NCBI GenBank assembly: GCA_021234155.1
Contig: JAJEKV010000096.1
Location: 2,293,678-2,357,677, forward strand
DNA length: 64,000 nt
Source of the DNA: Isoetes taiwanensis
Taxonomy: Eukaryota > Streptophyta > Lycopodiopsida > Isoetales > Isoetaceae
Direction of reading: 5' to 3'
The notes under the pieces are model-generated. The model had not been told where the DNA came from. It worked only from the letters and a program-made list of their open reading frames with translations, and ran no database searches. The position numbers and the translations under genes are program-made. This document shows, piece by piece, positions 45,961 through 57,170 of the stretch (positions are counted from its first letter, which is position 1; each line of letters starts with the position of its first letter).

Positions 45961-47045
45961 AGGCTTTAGGGTTAACAAAGTGAGGATCCGACAGAGGCAG
46001 CTCCTTCCAGCGGTCTCCAGGTAAGTCGTTTTCTTCGCTCCATTTCTCATGTATCTACATCTTTCTTGTTTTCCGTTTATTTTTTTCCCTGCCGCGCTTC
46101 CGGAGTGCAAGGCTCCATTTGTGTGCTGAGTTACTAACTCTAGAGATCTAATAGAAATCACTTATTCCTAGATCTGCATCGCCATCTTTCCTTCTTTTCG
46201 GCAAGCAAAGCAATTGCTGACTCAACAAACCATTCTGAGTTTGCAATTAAGGTGCAGGTGTGAATACGCCTGGGGAAGGTAGAAATCCATTTGTAAGTTC
46301 AAAATCCAGTTCGTTTATGGAAACATCAGTAGCCTAGTGAAACATGGCCTAGGATTTTGTATTGAGGAACCCGGGAAATAATCAATTTTGGTCTTTCTTT
46401 CCATGAATTTGCACAGATCCATGGAAGTAAAGTCGTATTGGCTGGAGTGAGGGAGTGGTGAGACATTAATCCTACAAAATATAACTACCTCTGCATGTCT
46501 ATGGTTTGTTTAGACTTGTAAGCATGCAACAATTCATCTTGCTTCTCCTCTGACAATTATCATTATATATAAGATACAAATTACTGCATTTTTTATCCAT
46601 ATGCTGGGACACTAAAGTGTTGCAAATCTTGAAGGAACACTTCCTAGCATCATTTCTTATAGGGCACAGGCCCATATTTATGCGCAGGTCTCTAGGAGTG
46701 AAAATAAAAACTGGAAAACTATCATTTTCATGGGCATTATCATAATCATTAAGCTCATCTCAGGCAGTTTCTCTACATCATAAGTATGCACATTGCTTAG
46801 TGTATCTTAATTTTTTCTGAATTAAAAGGGAGCTCTTCCATTGATTTTGGTTTGTCACAAGCAGTCACAGCATAGAGAACTTGTTGAAACCCTCACTTTT
46901 TTGAGACCAAACATAGCCTCTGCCGTTGACAAGGGCAGGGCACATGTAAAAAAGGCGTCCAAACTAACTTAACCGACGTAAGAAGTCTGATTTTAAGATA
47001 TTTTTTACATTTTTGATGCGGCTCCTGTTTCTTGGATGATTGCAG
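45961..47045 (+). promoter_or_regulatory. EMC6 5' UTR exon and leader intron
   Basis: CTCCAG|GTAAGT at 46020/46021 is a consensus donor, and GATTGCAG at 47038-47045 a consensus acceptor 8 bp before the EMC6 ATG. This implies a noncoding first exon ending at 46020 and a 1,025-bp intron (46021-47045). The exon start is not visible; about 45960 is a guess. Leader introns of this kind are common in plant housekeeping genes. Confidence 0.65.
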
Positions 47046-47053
47046 GAGTTTAT

Positions 47054-47419
47054 ATGGCTCCGTCTACTAAAACAGCAAAAGTGATTGAGACAGAAAAAAA
47101 TGAAAGCAGTGACCTATTGTCAGCATACAGTACAGAGAATATGCAGCATAACATGAAAATAATTTACTACTGCCGAACGTTTTTATCAATCGTAGCAGGT
47201 GTTATTGCAGGTGTGTTGGGTCTAACTGGCTTGCAAGGTTTCATATGTTACTTCATCATAATGGTGGTTGCCTCTGGTGCCCTTACTGTAAAAGCCAAGG
47301 TTGATATCAGTTTGTACTTCGACTCCTGGCAGCGGGTTGCATTTGATGGTATTTTCCAAGGATTGATGTCCTTTGTACTATTCTGGACGTTTGCATATGA
47401 CATTGTTCATATATTCTAG
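47054..47419 (+). CDS. EMC6: ER membrane protein complex subunit 6 (EMC6)
   Basis: A 121-aa protein in one exon. A short polar N-terminus (MAPSTKTAKVIETEKNESS) is followed by the family signature NMKIIYYCRTFLSIVAGVIA, a first membrane pair with GVLGLTGLQGFICYFIIMV, a basic loop (VKAKVDISLYFDSW), and the conserved C-terminal helix ending MSFVLFWTFAYDIVHIF. Length and both ends agree with plant and animal EMC6 (about 110-115 aa). EMC6 is a core subunit of the ER membrane insertase that places moderately hydrophobic helices and tail-anchored proteins. The ATG chosen lies just after the intron acceptor; an in-frame ATG 18 bp upstream lies inside the intron. No defect was seen. Confidence 0.93.
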   Translation: MAPSTKTAKVIETEKNESSDLLSAYSTENMQHNMKIIYYCRTFLSIVAGVIAGVLGLTGLQGFICYFIIMVVASGALTVKAKVDISLYFDSWQRVAFDGIFQGLMSFVLFWTFAYDIVHIF

Positions 47420-48148
47420 GCTATGTCACTGAGTGGCTATGTTTGAGCCACAGGATAGCATATTTCACGAGCAAGCTGTTTCTTTCTTTGCTTTAAACAT
47501 TCACAGATGCTATTGACAAGCCTATTGTTAAGGGCTCACGAGCACTTACACCTTCATCAAGCCTTCAAGGAGTTCTTGTTCTTTTTCATGCTATTATTGA
47601 AATATTATTTTGCATATATTTCTGTGCTTTCTAGATAATACATCTTTTTATGAGATTAGACTTGGAGGATATTTATCCCAATGGCCATACTTGTCACGTT
47701 TCTCGCCTAATATGCTTCTGTTTCTTAGTTTTTAGGTCTTTTGTTTGGATGTAGTTCTCATTCCCACCCTCTCTTAACAATGGCACGGATCCGAACAGGT
47801 AGAAGCTAATCTGCGATGACAAATCTAGCAAAGAAAGAATGAATGGGCAGCAAAACACAGAGCCTGAGATTACTTAGACTAAGTTGCAGGAAAATGCCAA
47901 GCAAATTTCAACAGCTGCAAGAGCAACACAAACATAATCTGCAACAAAACTGATCTGCGTGCCAAAATTAAGACATTAGAAACTATTCCAAGGACATGCA
48001 AGATGTTCCACATGGAAAATGAGCAAAGAAAATAACTTCTTATGAACTACCGAAGGCTGAAAATGAGATGGAGGAATATCAACAGATGGTCATGAAAGTC
48101 ACAACCCTCAAGGCTTAGATCGTGAAACCACATATAACTTTTTTCAAA
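47420..48148 (+). other. EMC6 3' flank and unassigned DNA
   Basis: The 3' UTR of EMC6 should lie in the first few hundred bases; no firm polyadenylation signal. 47816-48120 is purine-rich and could be a decayed coiled-coil coding fragment, but no family is recognisable. Confidence 0.35.
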
Positions 48149-48261
48149 GAAATCCATTTGCCTATTATCACTAAAATATCAAATTGTTTGAAAAAGAAAT
48201 CCATTTGCCTATTTATCACTAAAACATCAAATTGTTTGAAAAAGAAATCTATTTGCCTATT
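48149..48261. repeat. About 52-bp tandem repeat, 2.2 copies
   Basis: AAATCCATTTGCCTAT and ATCAAATTGTTTGAAAAAG alternate; copies start near 48149, 48200 and 48244. Confidence 0.85.
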
Positions 48262-48318
48262 ACGTTTACCAATCTGTTTTGTAAAGCATTGGGAATATGA
48301 TTTGCAACTGTATTGTAT

Positions 48319-48527
48319 GGGGGGATGGAAGCTGGGAAGCTGATTCCAGGGGGTCCTGCGACTGGCGGGAGCTGGGAGTGGGTCCTGGAATCAGTGACCC
48401 AGCTCCATCCCCCCACAACATGGCAACTTGGGGATTTGGCAAACGGACATTACCGATCGATGACTGCCGAGCAAAAATGGGCGCCGTTTTCCATTGGGAG
48501 GCGTAATGAGCTCCCCAGTTGCCATGT
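48319..48527. repeat. Two adjacent hairpins
   Basis: Hairpin 1: 48319-48348 pairs with 48386-48414 (GGGGGGATGGA and TGATTCCA against TGGAATCA and TCCATCCCCCC). Hairpin 2: ACATGGCAACTTGGGGA (48418-48434) pairs with TCCCCAGTTGCCATGT (48512-48527). Stems of about 26-28 and 16 bp. Small foldback elements or an RNA precursor are possible. Confidence 0.75.
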
Positions 48528-48898
48528 TATATAGAGGACTGTGTATATTTGAAGGCTTTGAGGTGCTTGGTGCAATATTCCTATTTTTGGCCAAGGTGGA
48601 TTGATATGTTTCCGATGGTTCGAACAGGGAAAGAAATCTTCGGAATTTGGGAAAGTTTTAGAATGGGAACACGATGGTCCCTTGTAATTGGCATGCTGAC
48701 ATTTCTGGCAAGGGCTTCTACATTTCTGCGAATGGCTGTCTGCGACATGGAGCGCCTAGGTGAGGAATTTTTATTGTTGTTTGTTGTCCGTGTAGACCCA
48801 AAGATGATCTCTCTAAGGTGTGATTTCTCTCGACTCTAGCTCGGCTTTAATCATTTCTCCCATGGCACTTTGGATTTTGTAGGTTATTATATCCCTCT

Positions 48899-49648
48899 AT
48901 AATATATTCAACAAAACTTAGACTTATTCTGATTTGATAGATAGCACTTCAAGGATACCATTAAAGAATATATGTATTATTTTCTTGATTGTTATCATAT
49001 TTATAGAATTTAATTATATAAGTTTATCTTTAAATCAAAACTATAATGGTTATCAAAGAATAAAATTGTTTTCCAAACTAATTTTCACTTGAATCTATTT
49101 AGAATTAGACATTTCAAGAACATAAAATTTCAATTTCAAGTGATTCAACAAATTTAAAATCTGGCAATCATAAAAATTTCTAAATGAAATCTGATGGTTT
49201 GATAAGTGATTGATTTAAAACTATTACAACAATTTCACAATTTACAAATGTTTATACTTTTGAAAATACTTTAAGAAAAGTTTTAAGTTGAGTTTATTAT
49301 TGATTAATTTTCAATATATTTTATTTCATTAACAATAAACTATTCAACAGGTATTATTAAAACATAAAGATATCCATTTTCCATCCAAAATTATCTTCTT
49401 AAAATATGTTAAAAAAGTAATATTTTAATTACACAGAGTTTATGAGAATTTAATTCTAAATAGATTAAAGTGAATACTGATTTAGAAAGCAATTTTATAC
49501 TTTAGTTTCTGTCATACTCTTAATTTAAAGATAAATTGAACAAATTATTAAAATCAATAAAGTTTAAAATATATATAATCTTATCATGGCACCCTTGAAG
49601 CACATCTATTAGATTTGAATAAGTCCAAATTTTGCTAAATATATCATC
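48899..49648. mobile_element. AT-rich foldback element inside copy 1 of the duplication
   Basis: The left arm (48899 to about 49130) and right arm (about 49400-49648) are diverged inverted copies: AACAAAACTTAGACTTATTC with CACTTCAAGG on the left, mirrored by CCTTGAAG and GAATAAGTCCAAATTTTGCT on the right. Copy 2 (50300-50312) lacks it, which shows the unoccupied site. The target duplication is unclear. No coding content. Confidence 0.8.
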
Positions 49649-49779
49649 TCTTATTTGCCATCTCTTTCTCATTAGAGTTACGACTGTCTGCAAATAAGTA
49701 TCACTTGAATTTCAATTCAAATTTGTTGGTCAATAGAACTATCACTCGAAAAGAACCTTCTTAAGAAGTATCTCTTCAT

Positions 49780-50204
49780 TTTATTGATGTTTCGGTAGGA
49801 CCTATAAATACCCACCTGAAACGTACTTTAGATACATGGACTGCGATAGCTATCAAGTAAATTGCAATTCAATCTTCTACCACGGTCTATTAAACTATAG
49901 AGGTCCCTCTTGCGCAACTGGTGGTGGATGTCAAGCTAGTATAGACTATGGAGATAAGAAGAGTGTGAAGATCATATTGATCAAAGACACACTAACATTT
50001 GATTATTCAGAGGATTCATCACTTGCTACTTTTGGCCATGGAATTAATTCTAATGTAGAAAGAGATGATGATGGAGTATTAGGAATGAGACAAGACTTGT
50101 CATTATCAATTGCAAAAAGAGCTTGGTTTCAGTGGGATGTTTTCATATTGCCTTTCAAATTTTATAATTTTGATTATATGAGCCCTAATGACTTCATTAC
50201 TTGA
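49780..50204 (+). pseudogene. Aspartic protease (pepsin-like, A1) N-lobe fragment, copy 1
   Basis: CQASIDYGDKKSVK, LIKDTLTFDYSEDSS, TFGHGINSN and GVLGMRQDLSLS follow the order of plant nepenthesin/CDR1-type proteases (C.Y...YGD, DTLTF, FGCG.N, G.LGLG...LSL). The active-site triad is lost: where copy 2 reads LTLDTG, this copy reads RTLDTW. Only about 120 codons are open; no C-lobe is joined. Dead. Confidence 0.7.
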
Positions 50205-50439
50205 CTTGTTTTGGTTGTTAATGGATTTTTTGCAGGTTGACTCTAGCTCGGCTTCGATCATTTCTCCCATGGCACTTTAGATTTTGTAAGTTATTATATC
50301 CCTTTGTTTGCCATCTCTTTCTCATTAGAGTTACGACTGGCTGCAAATAAGTATCACTTGAATTTCAATTCAAGTTTGTTGGTCAATAGAACTATCACTC
50401 GAAAAGAACATTCTTAAGATGCATCTCTTCATTTTATTG

Positions 50440-50745
50440 ATGTTTCGGTAGGACCTAGAAATACCCACCTGAAACTTACTTTAGATACAGGGACTGCGAT
50501 AACATGGATAGCTATCAAGTAAACTGCAATTCAATCTTCTACCAAGATCTATTAAACTATAGAGGTCCCTCTTGCACAGCTGGTGGTGGATGTCAAGCTA
50601 GTATAGACTATGGAGATAAGAAGAGTGTGAAGATCATATTGATCAAAGACACACTAACATTTGATTATTCAGAGGATTCATCACTTGCTACTTTTGGCCA
50701 TGGAATTAGTTCTAATGTAGAAAGAGATGAGGAATAGGACAAGAC
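50440..50745 (+). pseudogene. Aspartic protease (A1) N-lobe fragment, copy 2
   Basis: Keeps the first active site as SVGPRNTHLKLTLDTGTAI with TWI following (about 50448-50513), matching the G.P....L..DTGSD..W pattern. The frame then shifts and resumes as MDSYQVNCNSIFYQDLLN and CQASIDYGDKKSVK, to a stop at 50735-50737. Together the two copies show that a single secreted-protease gene fragment was duplicated in tandem and decayed in different ways. Confidence 0.75.
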
Positions 50746-50938
50746 TTGTCATTATCAATTGCAAAATAGCTTGGTTTCAGTGAGATGTTTTCATATTGTC
50801 TTTCAAATTTTATAATTTTGATTATATGAGCCTCAATGACTTCATGATCTGACTTGTTTTGGTTGTTAATGGATTTATTGCAGGTTGACTCTAGCTCGGC
50901 TTCGATCATTTCTCTCATGGCAGTTTAGATTTTGTCTA

Positions 50939-53900
50939 TTTTTCAAAAATCTTACAGTATTTTATGAAATAGATTTGGCTAAAGTTATTATTATCATTAT
51001 ATTTATATGTATTTGGACTTGGCGAAACTTTTGAATTAAATACTCCTTTAAACTTTCAATTGAGTTTTTTTATCTAATTAGAAAAAGTAAAACATATAAA
51101 TTTAATAGCTTTCGACATATTGTACTATAATTACAAATAATAGTCAACAATCATGGAATATAAGATCATATAAAAAAACTTTTACATAAGCTCACAACAT
51201 AGTTTATAGCATCTAATTGCAATGACTCCCTTCTAGATATAATGATCAAATTGCATTTATCTCTAGCCCTTAAAGAAAGATGTTATTTCAGGCATCTAGA
51301 TAGATATTGGCCATCTTTTACAAAAAGAAAATTGAAGATGCATATGTAGTATATGTAATAGTATTTCATAGTCCGAAACACTATTATCACTGATGATGGT
51401 AGGTGGGGATGTGTAAAAATCTTTAATAAGAATTCATTTTATTTGGCTATTAATGATAAATATTGTAATATAAAGAAATACTAATCTCTTTTTCTTTAAG
51501 GAAAAGAGGGGAATCCTAAAAAACTAATAGGATATTTATTTTAAATGTGGCTATTTTTTTATTTTTTTTAAAGAAAATCTCCCTTCATAAAATTCGCCGC
51601 AAAATTACCAAGACCCCCTAAAAAAATCGTCATTTGGCTATTAATAGCCACTAATTTTTTCCATAGAGCTGACACTGGTGGTATGGAGTGGATCAGTAGG
51701 CATCAACTCTTAGATGCGGCTTAATTTGAGGGTGATTCCAGAGCAATCTATTGACAGATTGGTTCTGAAGTCTGCCTCCGACCGATCTGTTATTGCAAAT
51801 CAAAGGCTCGAATTTGTGCAGAAGCTCCATTATATTGTGATTAATCTGATGGAGTGTGGATTGTAAATATGTAGTTGCACTGAAGTAAGGCAATATAAAC
51901 GTACGTTTGTTGAATTTTGAGGTTTTGCGAGACCAACTGTCTTTTTTGTTCAATGTGCACCATGGAAACTTTGATGGGGTCACGACATAAAAAACCGTGG
52001 ACCTTTGATGTAGCATAAGGCGGGAAATGTTCTTCCAATTGAAAGCCAGAAACAAAAGTTGAAAACATCCCATAAACATTAAACCATTATCACTAAAATA
52101 TCACATTGTGCGCTTGGTGATAAGATTTGCAAATGCTTTTTACAAATTTTGGTTCGAAAAAAAAAAAAAATTAATAATTTTTTTTTTATGGCGTGGACCA
52201 TTGATAAAAGCTCAAAAAACTAAAAGAAAAGAAATTTTTCTAGCCGCCCACGAAGCTCTCATGGTGATATGCATCTTCTGGATTCGGAAGTTTTATTCTG
52301 GGATATCAACCTAGCATACCCTTAACATATCCAAAGGTCACACTTACGTTAATAGCCCAGTCCACCTTCCTCTTTTCTCTAGCCTTTTTAGTTCTCCTCC
52401 CATTGCTATTCAAATCTATGAATTCATCTATGGTCCTCTTTGCCAATCGAGCTCCATCTTTCCCTTAGCCTGGAGAGTGCTTGAAGGCATATGAGGTGCA
52501 GTTTCCTCAATAGTAGCACATAACACAACAATTTTCTGCCCAGGGTTTCAAATCCTACTAGTTGTTTAGTAGAGCTGCTCTACTTTTTGCTTCATCGTGG
52601 CAAGAGGAAATAAAGAAATATTTAGATATACGTAGTATGAAGGAGGTGGTTTCGGAGTCCAGCTTCAAGGCGAGGACGAGTTGCTACTAGTGTTCTGCAA
52701 TTTTGCCACCTTCTCTCTTTGGTCCCCATCGATCTTTCATGGCTGATGGAAGAGGGCCATAAAGACATCTAATTTCTATGCGCCATCAATAAAAGCATCT
52801 CGAATGCAGCTTCATTGACATGGGCAAACTTTGACAGAGTTGCCTGGTGATAGAGAGATCCAGAACATGCCATTTCACATGTATACGAGGTCCATAGCCA
52901 TCTGCACTTTGTGACCAGGTACAAACTATTTATTCTAAGGGATATATCAGTCCATGACTTCGTCTATCTTGAAATAGACAAAGCTTTTACAATGTACTCT
53001 TCCAACCGTTTCTCTAATCTCCAAGTTAGATATCTGCGGGAGGGAGGGAGGGAGGGAGAGAGGATAATGGATGTCTCACTGCAGACCTTTATAGTTCAAT
53101 TTACGACCACAAGAGAAACATTCTGTTGAGGTGGGAATCGAGACATCTCCACAATGCACAATAGACCATATCAAAGTAGAAGAAGAGCCTAAACAGGCGT
53201 GGCTGCAAGATACAACAATAAATTGCCTATCACGAAGGTTGAAATAATATCTATCTATTTATCTATCTTATTGAAGTAATATATTTGTTTACAAATCCTA
53301 GTAGTGAATTTCTTGTTTACAATGGAAAAATAGCTAGTCGCAGGATCCCATCGGTCCATGCCAGAATGTCATAAAAAAAAACTTGAAACCACAGTATAGC
53401 ATTTGGAGATCCATTTTGTCTGGTGATTTTGGTTCCAGCTCCAACAATGGGATTCTTACTCATATTTCTGCCAGCTCCAGCGATGGCGTTTTGAGCTGAA
53501 TGATGTCGTTCTTACTTATATCTCTGCTAGGTTAAAATCATCAATCCGAGCTTAAAGATTCAGTTTTTTTTGTCATTTGTAGCTTGCATATGATAGTGTA
53601 ATCTTGCACAAATAAAGCATACAAAGCTCAATGATGCAACTGTCATTCACGATTCGGCCTCTTGCACTAGCTATGGCAGGACAAGAAATTAGGGGAATGA
53701 GTTTGTGTGCTACCTTCGCCCCTTGTATGCTTTGTTTTGAGGACCTATCAAGGATCTTTACAAGAAAGCTGTGGTTATAGCCATTTTTACAGGGCAAACA
53801 AGCTACGACCATTTTATGCCCAATCTATACAGCGCAGACAAGCTACAACAATATTTGTGCCCAATTTATGCTAGAGCAGTGAGACAAGGGTTGAAGCATT

Positions 53901-54520
53901 GGAAAGGAGAATTGATTAAGGAGAAGTCATTCCATGGTTATCGGCCTTTAATTAGGGGCTTGCATGGCCATGTTTATTGACCTTCAAAAGACTCAGAATG
54001 AACTTCACACCAAAGTGTGATGCACTTAGTTTGCCACGTGGAAGATTGCCAAGTGGGTCAACATTGCTCTATTACCTTGCAACTAATTGACTTGGACATA
54101 AAAACAAAGGTATGTGATTTAGTTATTTGCATTTACTTAGCTTTATATATTGTGAATTTTTGTAGAACTGATGCCCTTTGTTGTCAAATAGATGTTGCTT
54201 GCTTATTGTTTACCGGATGTAACTGGAAATCTAGAATGGTCCACTCAAAGTACCATTCTGCAATGGATTGCTCTGCCACATGGCAACACTTTATTAACAA
54301 AACTATGAAAACGGAGACTCAAATGCTATATGTGCCCACAAAATATCTTATGCAAGTTGTTACTATTTGTAAAGGACTGGCAAATTGTGCGAACTTGAAC
54401 CCAAGGAGGCGGCACATATGAAGAAAATGGTTCTGACAACCTTGGATGCCGCATATGAAAGTAGTGCGAGTGTGGATGGATCAAATTATATTCGCCCGAA
54501 TTGGGTTAGGGTCTTAAGAA
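50939..54520. other. 3.6 kb without a recognised gene
   Basis: Contains a perfect 16-bp palindrome TGGCTATTAATAGCCA (51635-51650), A/T runs at 52155-52190, a (GGGA)n microsatellite at about 53038-53058 and a TATC-rich run near 53250. Open frames at 51693-52079 (minus), 53771-53980 and 54017-54421 (plus) have no motif I know. Confidence 0.4.
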
Positions 54521-55706
54521 TGGAAACCTCCCCAATCTTCTCCCTATGGAAGCCTCCCCAGCTTTCCAATGTTGTTAAGTTGGGGAGGTTTCCATAAAAT
54601 CCCAAAATATATTATTAGTATATGATCTTTTTTGATCTACGACAATAGCTATTCATAATTAACCCAAATTTATTGTCTACGGCGAAATTTAATCCCTTCT
54701 TTTTTCGATACCTTTTCAATTTCAGTTCTATATTGCCCTTTTCAGGCAAACATGCACATTCTTGAAGCAGATTCCTAAAGCAATGTCGCTCTTTTTCGAT
54801 TCAAGCAATTGATTTTGCAAGGGATTCACAACGACAAATTTGGCGGATTTGGGCAGTGGATAAGCCGGATTTGTGCGAATATCGATGGATTTGGGTGATG
54901 TCCTTACTAATATAAAATTGTTGGTTATCGATGCTTTGATCTGTGAATACTCTACTCTACTTAGATTTCCTGGTTCTCAAAGGAATGATTTCACAGAAAA
55001 ATGCTACACTGCTGTGAAGAAAACATATTTTAAGAGATTTATGATCACTTTGCAAACAATTTTCTGCTGCAAGATTTCTCGAATCTAAATATTCCTGGGC
55101 GTTTGAACGATTCGGATTACTCTGCAAATAATTCTTCACGGCAAGATTTGTAGAATCTAAATGTTCCTGGGCAACTTTTCTCAAATTCAAATGAATTACA
55201 ACAAGATTTCTCAAATGTTCCTGCACAATATTTCTTAAATTCATTCAAGCCATAGCTTCGCGAAATCTTCGATCTAAGATAAGGGAAAATTTACCCTCCC
55301 AAATCCCTCAATCTGATCGTAACAGGACAAAAATAAAACCAGTAACAGGGGAGGTTTCCATAAAATATAAAAAAAAACACCTCATCAAGAAGCACGTGGA
55401 ACGAGGTGCGCGACAGCATGAATCTTGGTTTTCATGCAAAAAGGAGAGTTTTATTATTTATTTTTTATTTTTTATAGAAACCTCCCCATTTTCCACAGAA
55501 ACCTCCCTTATTTTCTTAATTGGAAACCAGTAACCAACTCCCAAATATAAACATACACTGGCCGGGTTTGAACCCCCGACCAAGTGCACAAACCTCCCCC
55601 TATTTTTTAAAGTAGAAACTTTCCAAAGTGAAAACCTCCCCAAGTCGTACAAAGAAGGAGGTTCCCATGGAAGGGGAGGTTTCCAAGAAAGGTGGGGAGG
55701 TTTCCA
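54521..55706. mobile_element. Element bounded and filled by TGGAAACCTCCCCA repeats
   Basis: The outer ends are exact inverted copies: TGGAAACCTCCCCA (54521-54534) and TGGGGAGGTTTCCA (55693-55706). Internal copies or variants: 54547-54560 (direct), 54581-54594 (inverted), 55348-55360 (inverted), 55476-55488 and 55498-55507 (direct), 55588-55599 (direct), 55631-55643 (direct), a variant at about 55656-55670 and 55673-55685 (inverted). A pol III B-box-like GGGGGTTCAAACCC is on the minus strand at 55564-55577. There is no transposase. The right end abuts copia gag sequence. The class is unknown to me. Confidence 0.65.
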
Positions 55707-56011
55707 GCTTTGCTCAATATAATTGCTTGTGCCTCCATAACCTTTGTTTCATCTGAAACACCTGCTGCTGAAGTTAGAGATCCCGCTGATAGTGTAGACC
55801 CTACAGCCCCTCCACTTGGTCCACTTGAGCTAACACCAGGACTGGAACCTCCAGAACTTGCTGTGACCCTGGCTTGACCTCCATCTATTAAATACCATAA
55901 GTTCTCGAACTCAAGAACAGATTTAATAGCCTCTTTCCATACTTGAAAACCTGTATCTCCCTTGAATACTTCGATCTAGTTCAACAAGTTAGCTGCAAAT
56001 CTAGTAGACAT
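55707..56011 (-). pseudogene. Ty1/copia gag N-terminal fragment
   Basis: From an ATG at 56011-56009 the minus strand reads MSTRFAANLLN, a stop (TAG, probably from CAG), then IEVFKGDTGFQVWKEAIKSV and LEFENLWYLIDGG, the usual start of copia gag (L.G..Y..W...M...L....LW..I). A Ser/Gly/Pro-rich stretch and VMEAQAIILSKAG follow, ending where the CCTCCCC-repeat element begins. All pol domains are missing. Confidence 0.8.
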
Positions 56012-56027
56012 AGTAATCAAACAACTT

Positions 56028-56041
56028 GGGCTCTGATACCA
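56028..56041 (-). other. Primer-binding site of the copia remnant (Met-tRNA type)
   Basis: GGGCTCTGATACCA on the plus strand is the complement of TGGTATCAGAGCCC, the classic initiator-Met primer site. It lies between the LTR end (56043) and the gag start (56011). Confidence 0.88.
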
Positions 56042-56042
56042 A

Positions 56043-57170
56043 TGATAGAATCTAAGAGTCTACTAGAACATTTAACACTTGCAACTAAGTTGTACTATAG
56101 CAAATAACTTCTCTTCTTTTTCTAATAACACAAGTACAATACACCAATTATTCAAGTGTACATTGGCTTGTTGATCTATCCCAAAACCTCCAAGGAATTT
56201 TAAGTTGAATCAAGAGAGCCAAGATGTGGTCACTTATCTCTTGATAAATCTAACAACTTAACTTATTTATTTGCAACCATTCAAGTAAATCATAGTCATA
56301 AATATCCCAGTTACTGTAGCAAAGGCATCGAACCAAACACTAAGCAATGTCGAACTTCCTTGATTGCGAATGCCACCGTCTCTGCAAGCCGTCTCCCTGT
56401 TAAGCAAGTTCTATTTCATTTATGCTTGATCCCCCGACGGTTTCGGCAGGAGATTAGCATTCCCAGCTGGGAATTCATCTTCGTTTGGATTATCCCACAG
56501 GCATAACTCAATAGACGAAATATTCACCATACCATTAAATATTTCTCCTTTAAATAACTTCCCCCTTAATTATATCAACCATTGCAACCTTTTTTAACTT
56601 CTTATGCAACCTTCACTTTACCCATGTATTTGAAGTCCTTGATACTCATGTATTTGAAGACCTAGAATCATTCATTCTTTATAACATCTGACCCTTCTAT
56701 TTCTATCAGCCAGGTGCATAGCCAAGAGGGCTACTGCTGGGTTGCATCTCCCCAGTCCCGATGAGGCAGGAGAAGAGTCACCTCCCCTCCAGAGGCATGC
56801 ATGCCCATCACAGGCGGCTAGAGGGTCACTGCCCGTATTCGACTTGAACCCCATTGAAGGTGACGCATCACCCAAGAGGTGTGGAGCTCGTGCCTTGCCC
56901 ACACGCAGTGGCAAACCATTAAGCCTTGCCCACTAAGATCCCTGGTAGGCTTTACACACCAGAGGGATCAATCTGTGATGGGACAAGTCCCCCTTATCCA
57001 CCGGTCTAGCCCCGCCACCCACAACCAGGCGGGCTCCTGTGCACGGGCCGCATTAATTGGGAATTAATGAGGCTATCTAGGATCATCTGCTACAGAGGCT
57101 TTTAGGGTCTCTACCCCCCTTCCCAATATTTAGAATAGCACAGAGTGGAATCACCGTCATCATCAAGAAC
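56043..57170 (-). mobile_element. Copia LTR (outer end uncertain)
   Basis: The LTR must begin (plus-strand left edge) with TGATAGAATC at 56043, one base from the primer site. Its other end cannot be fixed because the partner LTR is missing. AT-rich sequence to about 56700 is followed by a GC-rich tract (56710-57120) that may or may not belong to it. Confidence 0.5.

Larger units (their letters stand above)
48832..50938. repeat. 648-bp tandem duplication, two copies plus a partial third
   Basis: The marker GACTCTAGCTCGGCTT begins at 48832, 50239 and 50887. Copy 2 is 648 bp. Copy 1 is about 1,407 bp because a 750-bp AT-rich foldback element sits in it. The third copy is cut after about 50 bp. 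Confidence 0.85.

Noticed and set aside
51693..52079. Minus-strand frame considered as the missing C-lobe of the aspartic protease
   Set aside because: Opposite strand to the N-lobe copies, no DTG/DSG second site, and the resemblance is too loose.
53038..53058. (GGGA)n run as a G-quadruplex or regulatory element
   Set aside because: Simple microsatellite; nothing nearby suggests a role.
55564..55577. GGGTTTGAACCCCC as part of a tRNA gene
   Set aside because: Only the B-box/T-arm fits; no acceptor, D-arm or A box at the right spacing.
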